Translations under genes and position numbers: made by a program
In this document: piece by piece, positions 25,997-34,123 of the stretch
Numbering within the stretch: position 1 is the first letter of the stretch
Layout: every line of letters starts with the position of its first letter
Assembly: GCA_002387205.1 (NCBI GenBank)
Contig: DGLA01000005.1
Span: 196-64,195, forward strand
Direction of reading: 5' to 3'
Length of the DNA: 64,000 nt
From: Stutzerimonas stutzeri
GTDB lineage: Bacteria; Pseudomonadota; Gammaproteobacteria; Pseudomonadales; Pseudomonadaceae
Notes under the pieces: model-generated
What the model was told of the DNA's origin: nothing
The model's database searches: none
Seen by the model: only the letters and a program-made list of their open reading frames with translations

Positions 25997-26053
25997 GAGG
26001 GGCGGCATCGCTCTTCGGGTGGGCGGTTCGCCTCCAACGGTAGAGGTACCGGC
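25748..26053 (+). repeat. Direct repeat, tcmP 3' end plus spacer (copy 2)
   Basis: Partner of 1-302, in the same orientation. Similarity ends at GGTACCGG, exactly before the HAD start codon; at the left copy it ends before copR. The two copies bracket the copper region. Confidence 0.7.
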
Positions 26054-26686
26054 ATGATACAAGCAGTAGTTTTCGATGTGTTTGGCACGCTTCTCCAGAT
26101 AGGTGAGCGCCGCCATCCTTTCCGCCAACTGATGCAGAACCTGCGGCTTCAGGGCAAAACACCAAGGCCGGATGACGCACGGACTCTGATGACTCGAAAT
26201 CTGGGCTTGGCTGGAGCTGCCGATTATTTCGGTGCGCAGTTGAGCAACTCTGAGTTAGCTAGCCTTGAAAGCGACCTTTTCACCGAGCTGGCCAGCGTTC
26301 GCCTTTTCGATGATGCGTTGGAGTCGCTAAATCAGCTAAAGGACGCCGGCCTGAATCTCGCGTTGTGCTCCAATCTCGCAGCCCCATATGCGATTCCGGC
26401 CAAACTGTTACTGCCGTCGTTCGATGTTTACGGATGGAGCTTTGAGGTTGGGACAATAAAGCCTGAGCCCGCAATCTATCGTCAGATGATCGAACAGCTT
26501 GGCTGCGAAGCCTCCGCTATCGCAATGATCGGTGACACGTTGCAAGCCGATATGCTTGGTCCAATTGGGCAAGGCATGCGGGGCTACCACCTACAGCGTG
26601 AAGGAAAAGCCGATCAGTGCGGCTTCGTCTCGCTGATGGACTTTGCAGCCCACGTTCTGCAATACCCACCATCCGCCAACGGCTAA
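26054..26686 (+). CDS. HAD-superfamily hydrolase
   Basis: A 210-aa cytosolic protein with HAD motif I VFDVFGTLLQ (nucleophile D8), a helical cap, motif II with LALCSN, Lys in GTIKPEPAIY, and motif IV MIGDTLQADMLGP. It resembles small haloacid-dehalogenase-like phosphatases; the substrate is unknown. AGAGG 8 bases before the ATG supports the start. It follows the TcmP-like gene and is probably part of the same small accessory locus. A GC hairpin directly after the stop separates it from the convergent CDF gene. Confidence 0.8.
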   Translation: MIQAVVFDVFGTLLQIGERRHPFRQLMQNLRLQGKTPRPDDARTLMTRNLGLAGAADYFGAQLSNSELASLESDLFTELASVRLFDDALESLNQLKDAGLNLALCSNLAAPYAIPAKLLLPSFDVYGWSFEVGTIKPEPAIYRQMIEQLGCEASAIAMIGDTLQADMLGPIGQGMRGYHLQREGKADQCGFVSLMDFAAHVLQYPPSANG

Positions 26687-26717
26687 AGCGGCGTCGCCAG
26701 TTTTAGCTGACGCCGCT
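26687..26717. terminator. Hairpin between convergent HAD and CDF genes
   Basis: AGCGGCGTC and GACGCCGCT form a perfect 9-bp stem around a T-rich loop, starting at the last base of the HAD stop codon. It has no T-run after it but sits where a bidirectional terminator would be expected. Confidence 0.5.
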
Positions 26718-26772
26718 AGACCCGGATGGCTTACAGGCATGAAGACACCCTTTTTCTGTAACGGGAGCTCCT

Positions 26773-27663
26773 TCAACCCTTGAGCGCCAGAATACGCCGA
26801 GCGCCGTTGAGAACGATGAATCCCACGACGGTACCGATAATCAGGTCTGGGTAGTTGGACCCAGTCCAAGCGACGAGCGCTCCGGCGACTATGACGCCCA
26901 TGTTGATGACCACATCATTGGCGGAGAATATCCAGCTCGCTTTCATGTGAGCACCACCTTCCCGGTGTTTGGAAATCAGCAGCAAACAACCCGTGTTGGC
27001 GAGCAATGCCAGGAACGCGACGGCCATCATTATCAGCGACTCGGGCTCGCTGCCGAATATAAAGCGTCTGATCACCTCTACGAGCACGCCGAGGGCCAAA
27101 ATCAGCTGGAGCACACCAGCAAGGTGTGCAGCACGCACCTGCAGATTGACGCTGCGCCCAACCGCATAAAGGGCCAGGCCGTACACTGCCGCGTCAGCGA
27201 ACATGTCGAGCGAATCGGCAATCAGACCCGCGGACCTGGCAATCAGGCCAGCAGTCATCTCTACCACGAACATGAAGGCGTTGATGCCTAACAGTAAACG
27301 TAGGGAGCGGGATTCCTGTGTAGAGTTCGCCGGATTCTCGGCGGCTTTGATCATCTCAGGGTCTGCCGCGACAGTTTTCTGAAGAGTGGCGCCTAGCCCT
27401 AACGTCGCCAGCTTTTTGGTTATGGGCTCAACGGCACTGTCATGCATGACATCTAACCGACGGTCCGACAGATCAAAAGTCAGCTTCCGAACTCCGTCCA
27501 AACCATTCAGCGCCAAGCGGATCATTCGCTCTTCTGATGGACAATCCATCTTGGGCACGGCGTAAACACTGACCCATTGCCCCGTCGTATCGGAAGGGTT
27601 TTGCATATCGGCATCAGCGGCTGGTGTCGCATCGCAGCCGCAGGGACCATCGGACTTGCTCAT
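26773..27663 (-). CDS. Cation diffusion facilitator with N-terminal HMA-like domain
   Basis: A 296-aa protein. Residues 1-90 hold a Cys-containing leader (GPCGCD) and an HMA-like fold with PKMDCPSEE in place of the usual GMxCxxC. Residues ~118-296 form the CDF membrane part (GINAFMFVVEMTAGLIARSAGLIADSLDMFADAAVYGLAL), with the Asp-rich metal site in TM2 and a second (SANDVVINMG) in TM5. It probably exports Zn, Cd or Pb from the cytosol. It is divergent from a CadR/PbrR regulator, with a perfect MerR-type operator between. HMA-like fusion to a CDF is uncommon. Confidence 0.8.
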   Translation of the reverse strand: MSKSDGPCGCDATPAADADMQNPSDTTGQWVSVYAVPKMDCPSEERMIRLALNGLDGVRKLTFDLSDRRLDVMHDSAVEPITKKLATLGLGATLQKTVAADPEMIKAAENPANSTQESRSLRLLLGINAFMFVVEMTAGLIARSAGLIADSLDMFADAAVYGLALYAVGRSVNLQVRAAHLAGVLQLILALGVLVEVIRRFIFGSEPESLIMMAVAFLALLANTGCLLLISKHREGGAHMKASWIFSANDVVINMGVIVAGALVAWTGSNYPDLIIGTVVGFIVLNGARRILALKG

Positions 27664-27704
27664 GATACGGCTCCACTTGAAATCGAAGATGGGATCATTA
27701 AAAG

Positions 27705-27723
27705 CCTTATAGCTACTATAAGG
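27705..27723. promoter_or_regulatory. MerR-family (CadR/PbrR) operator
   Basis: CCTTATAGCTACTATAAGG, a perfect 8-3-8 palindrome centred between the divergent CDF and cadR genes. It is the expected form of a CadR/PbrR operator, which lies in the overlong spacer of the target promoter. It ends 41 bases before the CDF start and 33 before cadR. Confidence 0.85.
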
Positions 27724-27755
27724 TCAATAACGCAGAGCCGATGAGGATTCACACG

Positions 27756-28160
27756 ATGCGCATTGGTCAGTTAGCAAGGCTAATAGGGATTGATACACAG
27801 ACGATCCGCTTCTATGAGCAGCAGGGCTTGTTGCCACCGCCTGATCGCCAGGCGAACGGCTATCGTGTCTACACCGAGAAGCATGGCGAGCGGCTAGCTT
27901 TCATCCGGCGCTGCCGAATCTTGAATCTGTCACTTCCAGAGATTCACGCACTCCAAAGCTACCAGGATGACCCTCGCCAGCCTTGTACGGCCGTCAATGC
28001 CTTACTCGATGATCACATTTCTCAAGTCAGATCCCAGATAACCGCTCTGCAATCACTCGAACGACAACTCGTTTCACTGCGGGCTAATTGCAACGATGGG
28101 CGGGAAGTTGAGGCTTGCGGCATTCTCGCCGGAATTAGCGAGGACGCATGCATTAAATGA
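27756..28160 (+). CDS. cadR: MerR-family metal regulator (CadR/PbrR type)
   Basis: A 134-aa regulator with an N-terminal winged helix (MRIGQLARLIGIDTQTIRFYEQQG), a coiled-coil dimerisation helix and a C-terminal metal loop. Cysteines C77 (QPCTAVNALLDDHI), C112, C121 and C132 are present. The 77/112/121 spacing is nearer that recalled for PbrR-type proteins than CadR, so Pb(II) as well as Cd/Zn sensing is possible. I start at 27756 because AGGA lies 8 bases upstream; an in-frame ATG at 27741 is possible. It activates the divergent CDF gene when metal binds. Confidence 0.85.
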   Translation: MRIGQLARLIGIDTQTIRFYEQQGLLPPPDRQANGYRVYTEKHGERLAFIRRCRILNLSLPEIHALQSYQDDPRQPCTAVNALLDDHISQVRSQITALQSLERQLVSLRANCNDGREVEACGILAGISEDACIK

Positions 28161-28282
28161 ACGGCGTTGGGGCTTGCGGGCCTGGTTACCCGGCCAACGC
28201 GCATGCCCTCGAAATGGTTGTTTGTCCCTGTGGTTTTTGCCCCTTCGTAGTGATGGCTGTCTCCGTGCGGTATCACTTTGAG

Positions 28283-29656
28283 TCAGGCCTGCCGAGGAAA
28301 CGTGAGTTCAAACGTGGTCCGACCGTCTTTGCTGGCGACGGCCACGTGGCCTTTGTGGAGGTTCATCACTGAGCGGACAATCGCTAGCCCCAATCCTGCC
28401 CCGCGAGGTTGTATGCCGTTAACGCGGTAAAAGCGGTCGAACAGATGTGGGAGATGATCCGATTCGATAGTCGCGCCATGATTGGTGACAGCCAGCGAGA
28501 CGATGTCTACGTCCTCCTCAAGGATCTTAAGTTCGACCGTACTGCCAGTATTTGAATGCCGCAGCGCGTTGGATAGCAGGTTGGAAATGGCCCGCTGGAC
28601 CATAAGTCGATTTCCCAAAATCATGGCATCGCCCGTTACTGTCGTAGCGACTCCCGCTTCTTCGGCAAGGACTTCGAAGTATTCACATACGCGCCTCGCC
28701 TCGCTTCCTAAAGATAATTGTTCGAGCTTCAGTGCTGGGCTGGCGTGGCTGGCCTGGGCGAGAAACAGCATGTCTGACACGATTCGATCCATGCGTTCGA
28801 GTTCTTCAACCGACGACTCGATCACCTCCCGATAATGCTCCTTGCTTCGCTCACGCACCAAAGTCACCTGCGCCTTGCCTATCAGGTTGTTCAGCGGAGT
28901 TTTTAACTCATGAGCCACATCGTCCGAGAATTGTGACAGTTGCTGAACGCCGTCATCGAGTCGATGAAGCATTACGTTGAGGCTGTGCGCCAATGCCTGG
29001 AGCTCTTGCGGAAGCCGATCGGTGCGGATTCGAGGTGATAGATCCTGTGTAGATACCTTAGTCGCCAAGGCCCGGAACTTGCGAAGCGGCCGCAAGCCAT
29101 TTTGGGCGATTAGCCATCCAGCCAATCCGATCAATATCAGTAGCATCGGCACGGTCACTAAGGCCGAGCGCAGGAATGCAGCCACCAGCCGTTGATCGGC
29201 ACTGCGATCTTGCGAAAGTAAAAGCGTCATTGGAGCCAGTCCCGGGACTTGGATTTGCTTGCGCCCGGTTAGCATCTGCACGCCATCTTTCGTTGTCCAG
29301 CCAAGATAGTCGCCGTCCCTGCTCACGAGATCCAGCTGCTGCGGCGCATTGGCGAATCGGCCGATACTGAAAATGGGTGATTTCGCTGTATCGCCGATGA
29401 CCGTAATCGAAAGGTTGTCATGGCCGAGTACGGTATCGCTCAATGCGTGTTGCCAGGAGCGGCCCATACGGGCTTTGGTGTCTTCGAGGAGTCCATGATC
29501 GATCTGAGAGAGCTTGGCCGTCACTTCCTCCTGGGCGCGCAGTTCCAGTTGGCGCACCAGTACCCAGTAGCTCAGTGCAATCAGCAGCGCGACCAAAGCG
29601 GCGCCGGTCAGTGTGATTTGAAGCGCGAGACGCGATGCGAGGCTGAGTGGCTTCAA
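28283..29656 (-). CDS. czcS: Heavy-metal sensor histidine kinase CzcS
   Basis: A 457-aa kinase starting with TTG at 29656, which overlaps the czcR stop (TTGA) and has GGAGG 7 bases upstream. A longer frame would run deep into czcR. TM1 lies near residues 16-36, a periplasmic sensor follows, and TM2 is near 168-186. Then come HAMP, H249 in DDVAHELKTPLN, NLLSNALRHSNTG and GLGLAIVRSVMNLHKG. The family senses periplasmic Zn/Cd/Co or Cu. It is paired directly with czcR and convergent with cadR. Confidence 0.87.
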   Translation of the reverse strand: MKPLSLASRLALQITLTGAALVALLIALSYWVLVRQLELRAQEEVTAKLSQIDHGLLEDTKARMGRSWQHALSDTVLGHDNLSITVIGDTAKSPIFSIGRFANAPQQLDLVSRDGDYLGWTTKDGVQMLTGRKQIQVPGLAPMTLLLSQDRSADQRLVAAFLRSALVTVPMLLILIGLAGWLIAQNGLRPLRKFRALATKVSTQDLSPRIRTDRLPQELQALAHSLNVMLHRLDDGVQQLSQFSDDVAHELKTPLNNLIGKAQVTLVRERSKEHYREVIESSVEELERMDRIVSDMLFLAQASHASPALKLEQLSLGSEARRVCEYFEVLAEEAGVATTVTGDAMILGNRLMVQRAISNLLSNALRHSNTGSTVELKILEEDVDIVSLAVTNHGATIESDHLPHLFDRFYRVNGIQPRGAGLGLAIVRSVMNLHKGHVAVASKDGRTTFELTFPRQA

Positions 29657-30327
29657 GGCCGCGCCTCCAGCACGTAGCCCACACCCCGGATGGTGTGTAT
29701 CAGGCGATCGCCGAAGGGTTCGTCCACTTTCATCCGCAGGCGACGAATCGCAACATCCACCACATTGGTATCGCAGTCGAAATTGATGTCCCACACCATG
29801 GCAGTTATTTCCGTACGCGTGAGGACTTCGCCAGTCCGGCGCATGAGCAGATGCAATAACGCAAATTCTTTGCTGGTGAGGTCGATACGCTGACCGCTCC
29901 GGTAAGCCCTATGCCGGGCCGGGTCCAGTTCGAGGTCGGCTACACGCAGGTTGCTCGGAAGTGTGACTGCCTCGCCTCGCCGCAACAGTGTCCGGATACG
30001 GGCAAGCAGCTCGGGGAACTGGAACGGCTTGACCAGATAGTCGTCGGCGCCCGATTCCAAGCCGCGGACTTTTTGCTCTAAGCGGCCATTGGCAGTCAGC
30101 ATGATGACGCGTGTCTGCTTACGCCGCCTGATGAGTTCGAGAACCTCCCACCCATCCATGGTTGGCAGATTCACATCTAGCAGCACGATGTCATAGTCGT
30201 TCTGCAGTGCCAGGTGAAACCCATCGAGGCCATCACTTACGCAATCGACCAAGTAACCACATTCGATAAGACCCTGCTGCAAGTATTCCGCAGCGTTGAT
30301 CTCGTCTTCGACAACCAGGATGCGCAT
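29653..30327 (-). CDS. czcR: Heavy-metal response regulator CzcR
   Basis: A 224-aa OmpR-class regulator with phospho-acceptor D51 (DIVLLDVNLP), acidic E7/D8 and LVKPF; the DNA-binding domain ends RVVG-like in HTIRGVGYVLEARP. The start MRILVVEDE is placed where the receiver fold begins; upstream in-frame codons from a TTG look spurious. The ribosome site is weak. It shares overall sequence with the CopR at 340-1020 in the recognition region, fitting the shared box type. A TTGC-N6-GTAA variant lies ~170 bases upstream. In pseudomonads CzcRS activates czcCBA and can repress oprD-type porins; both neighbours are present here. Confidence 0.88.
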   Translation of the reverse strand: MRILVVEDEINAAEYLQQGLIECGYLVDCVSDGLDGFHLALQNDYDIVLLDVNLPTMDGWEVLELIRRRKQTRVIMLTANGRLEQKVRGLESGADDYLVKPFQFPELLARIRTLLRRGEAVTLPSNLRVADLELDPARHRAYRSGQRIDLTSKEFALLHLLMRRTGEVLTRTEITAMVWDINFDCDTNVVDVAIRRLRMKVDEPFGDRLIHTIRGVGYVLEARP

Positions 30328-30499
30328 GTTTTGAGGTAACTCGGCAAGGAGGTGCGCGGTAAGCGGAACCAAAAAAATCCATGTAGTAACTAGGTCAAGA
30401 CGAAAGCGGCTTGGCTCTAGCGTGAAAGGCAGAGGCGAAAAGATCTGCCCAGGGAAGCGGGAAGCACTTTAACGCGGTAAAAGCCCTGTGAGGGCTATC

Positions 30500-30513
30500 T
30501 TGCGAATTTGTAA
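30500..30513 (-). promoter_or_regulatory. Variant CopR/CzcR box upstream of czcR
   Basis: TTGCGAATTTGTAA, one mismatch in the first half-site (TTGC for TTAC), N6 spacing kept. It lies between czcR and the oprD terminator. Confidence 0.45.
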
Positions 30514-30566
30514 TCTACCGGTCATTTGGTTGACCCGCAGCGCGAGCGGGTGCACCAAACGAAAAA

Positions 30567-30586
30567 AGGCGCCCTGATGGGCGCCT
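30567..30586 (-). terminator. Rho-independent terminator downstream of oprD
   Basis: AGGCGCCC-TGAT-GGGCGCCT, a perfect 8-bp stem with a T-run on the minus strand (A-run 30562-30567), about 60 bases after the oprD stop. Confidence 0.85.
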
Positions 30587-30647
30587 GAAACACATCTTCA
30601 AACCAAGGGAGCAAAACTAAAGAAGATGTGGTGTTGCTCATGGTGTT

Positions 30648-31967
30648 TCACAAGATCGAGAGAGGGTACTCGGCGATGAATCGGACCTCATCGAGGTCGG
30701 ACTCGAAAGCAGTCGCCCGCGTGGTAGCCTGGCGCACCCGCAGAGACAAATCCTTGAGAGAGCCAGTCTGTACAACGTAGCGGGCTTCGACGTCGCGTTC
30801 CCAGCGGTTCTGTCCCGTCAGCGGCGCACCGTTATCGTCTTGGCGCATGTACACCTCGTTCGCGTTGCTGTAATCGGCGCCCCAACCGCGGGCGTAGCGG
30901 GTCATGAAAGTAAGCCCGGGTATGCCGTACTCCGCCATGTTCAGGTCGTAGCGCAGCATCCAGGACTGCTCTTTAGGTGAGTTGAAATCACTGTACTGAA
31001 TGGAGTTGTTCAGGTAGATCGAGTCCGCCTGGCGCAAGTAGTCAAAGTCGTTGTTACCGTTGTTTCGCTGATACGACGCCGTGACGGTGTGCGCGCCGAA
31101 GGCGACACCCAGGCTGGAGCTCCAGATGTTGTTGTTGAACTCGCCCAGCAACTCACGGCCTTCGTCGGTTGCCTTGTAATAGTTGAAGCTGGCCAGCAGC
31201 GCGACGATATCGGAGAGCGGATAGGTGGCCGACGCACCGAAGTAATGCTGGTTCCAGGCATCTTTGAGGCGGCTGGTGTACAGGCTAAGACTGATATTTT
31301 CATTCACGCTGTAGTCACCGCCTGCGTAGCCGAGCCAAGGCGCGTCTACGCCCCCGCCGTAGAAGGTGACGAAGTCTTCGTTCATGTTACTGGTGTTGGG
31401 CTGGCTCATCGCGTGCAAGCGGCCTCCCTGAAGGGTGAGGTCGTCCAGCGAGTTGTTCACAACGGTGACACCCTTGAAAGACTCCGGCAGCAGCCGAGAG
31501 TCGCCGAAGTGCACGACAGGTGTAGTGGGAAATACATCGCCGGCCTTGATCTCGGTGTCCAGCAAGCGTGCTTTCACCGCGCCCCCCACCCGTGTGAAGT
31601 CATCCTCAGGATCGCCAGCGCTGTCGTGGGGAAGCAGGTCGATGCTGCCGCCCACACCGGAGCGCCCCGAACCGGAGTCGAGCTTGAGGCCGAGCATGGC
31701 GAAAGCGTCGAAGCCAATCTCTACCGAGCCTTGGGTATATCCGGACTCGAAGAAGGCCATCAATCCGTGGGCCCATTCCTCGGAGTAGCCATTGCCGGCG
31801 GCACTCTCACCGTCGCGAAAATCCCGATTGAAATAGAAGTTGCGATTTATCAGCGATAGCGTGCTGCCTTCGATGAAGCCCTCGGCTGTTTCCGATTGGG
31901 CAAAGACCGGGGCGCTGCCCAATGCCAGTGAAAGGGCTGTCAGCGAAAAAACGGCCTTTTTGCTCAT
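30648..31967 (-). CDS. OprD-family outer-membrane porin
   Basis: A 439-aa porin with a signal peptide ending PVFA, then QSETAEGFIEGSTLSLINRNFYFNRD (split by family: FIEGSxLSLxxRNFYFNRD is the OprD start), an 18-strand barrel and hydrophobic end YPLSIL. OprD/OpdX porins take up amino acids, organic acids or, in some members, metals. Its place between czcRS and czcICBA, with two TTAC/GTAA-type boxes upstream, suggests metal control. CzcR is known to affect oprD in P. aeruginosa, though here the gene is a separate island copy. Substrate unknown. Confidence 0.85.
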   Translation of the reverse strand: MSKKAVFSLTALSLALGSAPVFAQSETAEGFIEGSTLSLINRNFYFNRDFRDGESAAGNGYSEEWAHGLMAFFESGYTQGSVEIGFDAFAMLGLKLDSGSGRSGVGGSIDLLPHDSAGDPEDDFTRVGGAVKARLLDTEIKAGDVFPTTPVVHFGDSRLLPESFKGVTVVNNSLDDLTLQGGRLHAMSQPNTSNMNEDFVTFYGGGVDAPWLGYAGGDYSVNENISLSLYTSRLKDAWNQHYFGASATYPLSDIVALLASFNYYKATDEGRELLGEFNNNIWSSSLGVAFGAHTVTASYQRNNGNNDFDYLRQADSIYLNNSIQYSDFNSPKEQSWMLRYDLNMAEYGIPGLTFMTRYARGWGADYSNANEVYMRQDDNGAPLTGQNRWERDVEARYVVQTGSLKDLSLRVRQATTRATAFESDLDEVRFIAEYPLSIL

Positions 31968-32080
31968 GATGATGCTCCTTATGTACGGCAGGTCAGTGCT
32001 CGAATGACGCCTTTCGCCTTTTTGTTTTTAGCGCTTGGCCATGTTCTTCCCCTAGAGATGACGGCAGGATTAGCGGCAAA

Positions 32081-32094
32081 TGACTATTTTGTAA
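32081..32094 (-). promoter_or_regulatory. Variant CzcR/CopR box near oprD
   Basis: TGACTATTTTGTAA, TGAC-N6-GTAA, about 115 bases before the oprD start in the 400-base divergent region 31968-32367. Confidence 0.45.
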
Positions 32095-32125
32095 TCTGAG
32101 GAAGCCCAATCGCGCACTCCTTCGA

Positions 32126-32139
32126 TTACAGATTTGTAA
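32126..32139. promoter_or_regulatory. CzcR/CopR box between oprD and czcI
   Basis: TTACAGATTTGTAA, a full TTAC-N6-GTAA box. It can serve the divergent oprD and czcICBA promoters. Apart from the two boxes I see no other feature in 31968-32367. Confidence 0.65.
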
Positions 32140-32367
32140 TGTTGCGGTCACCAGGTCGTTATCCACACTTATTTAAAGTCACCACCCCATAGCCATCAGC
32201 TATCTCGCCGGCTTGGCAAGGCTGATAAAAACGCTTTCGTGTATTTGTCTACTAAATTCAGGGCGAATCACTATCGCAGTAGAGGCGCATGTGTTTCGCG
32301 TCTTGGCGGGGGTAGTTCTTATGATTGGATTCGACATCTAAACCAGGAAGTCATCGTTTTGCCTTGG

Positions 32368-32748
32368 ATGAGAAAAATAGTTTTGCTGATGTTGCTAGCC
32401 TTGTTCCCATTGCAATCATCATGGGCAGTTGTTAGCACGAGCTGCAGTCATGAGGATGGTTCGGCAGCAAATCATCTTGGACATCACGAACATCCGCACG
32501 AGTCTCTGGGTACTGACGAGGAAGGATCGTCAAAAGCCGCAAAAAAAATCAGTCTGGATGGAGACTGTGTCTTTCATGGCGACCATATCAAGCCGCTTAT
32601 AACGAAAGGGATCTGTCCTGGTTCGGTATTATCAATGAGCTTGAAACCGTTTCCTTCTGCTAGCTACGCATCGGCTGAAGCGGGGCGTCCTGAGAAACCT
32701 AATTGGCGCATCGGTGCAAAACCGGTGGGACGCCAAAGTAACCAGTAA
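32368..32748 (+). CDS. czcI: CzcI-like periplasmic protein
   Basis: A 126-aa protein with a signal peptide (MRKIVLLMLLALFPLQSSWA), then CSHEDGSAANHLGHHEHPHE and CVFHGDHIKP, a His/Cys-rich part typical of CzcI at the head of czcCBA operons. The start could be ATG 32368 or the in-frame TTG three codons upstream, which is better placed relative to AGGAAG. A longer frame from 32239 is unlikely because it hides the signal peptide. CzcI is thought to modulate czc expression; its mechanism is unknown. czcC follows after 58 bases. Confidence 0.78.
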   Translation: MRKIVLLMLLALFPLQSSWAVVSTSCSHEDGSAANHLGHHEHPHESLGTDEEGSSKAAKKISLDGDCVFHGDHIKPLITKGICPGSVLSMSLKPFPSASYASAEAGRPEKPNWRIGAKPVGRQSNQ

Positions 32749-32806
32749 GCGCCATTTATCTGTATCTGACGTCTCACCGAACCTTCCCTTTTTTTAGGAG
32801 ATTTCG

Positions 32807-34114
32807 GTGCGAAAAGCTCTTTTCTCGCTGGGGTTGACGACGTTGTCGTGCAATCTCGCCTTTGCGCAACCCTTAGAGTTGCCGACCTTCACACAGACCT
32901 TACCTGTCAGTGTGTCAAATACCTTCCCCGTTGAGTCTGTCGACTCCATAAGCTTTGTACGCGCCTTGGAACTCGCTAGCTCTGCAAGCCCTGAACTGGC
33001 TGCTGCAAGACGTGAGCTGGCTGCTTCTCGCGCATTGATTAGCCAAGCAGGAGCACGTCCGAATCCAATATTGTCCGCTAGCCAGGAGGGAATCCGGGGC
33101 GATGCCCCGGAGACCACGCTTGAACTGAGCCAAGAAATAGAGCTGGGTGGTAAACGTTCGGCTCGTATTGAGGCAGCGCAACGCGCCATGGACGTAGCGG
33201 CCGCCGACCTACAGGACGCCCAAGCTCGACTGAGGGGGGCAGTGATGGGTGCATACTACGATGTGCTTACTGCTCAAGAACGGCTGGACCTCGCTCAGGC
33301 TGCTTCAAAGCTTGCGAAGCAAGCTGTGAACGTTGCCAATCGACGTGTGAGGGCCGGCATGGTCTCTCCCGTAGAGGAAACCCGGGCGCGGGTTGCGGCT
33401 ACTGGAGTGCAAGTAGAGCTTGCCCAGGCCACAGCTGAACTCGAAGCTGCGCGCACTCGGCTGGCGGCCAACTGGGGAAATCCACAGCCACGCTTTGAGC
33501 GAGTAAAAGAGCCGGTAGAGGCAGTGCCTCCTCTTCCCGAGCTAGCTGAGCTTTATAGCCGTTTGAACGATTCCGCCCAACTAACCCGCGCGCGTCGGGA
33601 GGCTGAAAGACGTCGGGCTGCGTTGGAGCTGGAAAGGACGAATCGCTTTTCTAACGTGACGGTTAGCGTAGGTGCCCAACGCTCAGATGAATATAACGGC
33701 ACGCTGGGACTGGTGAGTATCTCGATGCCCCTGCCGTTGTTTGATCGAAACCAAGGCAACATCGGAGCAGCACAGGAACGGGCCTACCAGGCGCAGGACG
33801 AGCTTAACGCCGTCCATATACGCCTGAAAAGCGAACTTTCCCAAGCGCACATGCGGCTGCGCACTGCTCGCCAGCAGTTCGAACTGTTGCGCAACGACAT
33901 GCTCCCCAGTGCCCAAAGCGCTTATGAAGCTGCCAGCAAGGGGTTCGAACTAGGAAAGTTCACCTTCCTTGACGTACTGGATGCTCAACGCACGCTTTTC
34001 CAAGCCCGCTCTCAGTATCTGTCTGCGCTCTCGCAAGCTAACCAGGCGGCGGCGGAAATCGCCCGAATCGTCGGCGATGGGTCGGCCGTTATCACCTCGG
34101 CCACTCAGCCATAA
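32807..34114 (+). CDS. czcC: Outer-membrane efflux protein CzcC
   Basis: A 435-aa TolC-family protein starting at GTG with TAGGAG upstream. It has a signal peptide (ending NLAFA) and two efflux repeats rich in Ala and Arg (SPELAAARRELAASRALISQ; GKFTFLDVLDAQRTLFQARS). It forms the outer-membrane channel for the CzcBA pump. It is followed by czcB after 9 bases. It is distinct from the cusC protein at 18256-19509, matching the two separate RND systems. Confidence 0.9.
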   Translation: MRKALFSLGLTTLSCNLAFAQPLELPTFTQTLPVSVSNTFPVESVDSISFVRALELASSASPELAAARRELAASRALISQAGARPNPILSASQEGIRGDAPETTLELSQEIELGGKRSARIEAAQRAMDVAAADLQDAQARLRGAVMGAYYDVLTAQERLDLAQAASKLAKQAVNVANRRVRAGMVSPVEETRARVAATGVQVELAQATAELEAARTRLAANWGNPQPRFERVKEPVEAVPPLPELAELYSRLNDSAQLTRARREAERRRAALELERTNRFSNVTVSVGAQRSDEYNGTLGLVSISMPLPLFDRNQGNIGAAQERAYQAQDELNAVHIRLKSELSQAHMRLRTARQQFELLRNDMLPSAQSAYEAASKGFELGKFTFLDVLDAQRTLFQARSQYLSALSQANQAAAEIARIVGDGSAVITSATQP

Positions 34115-34123
34115 GGAATCCAT

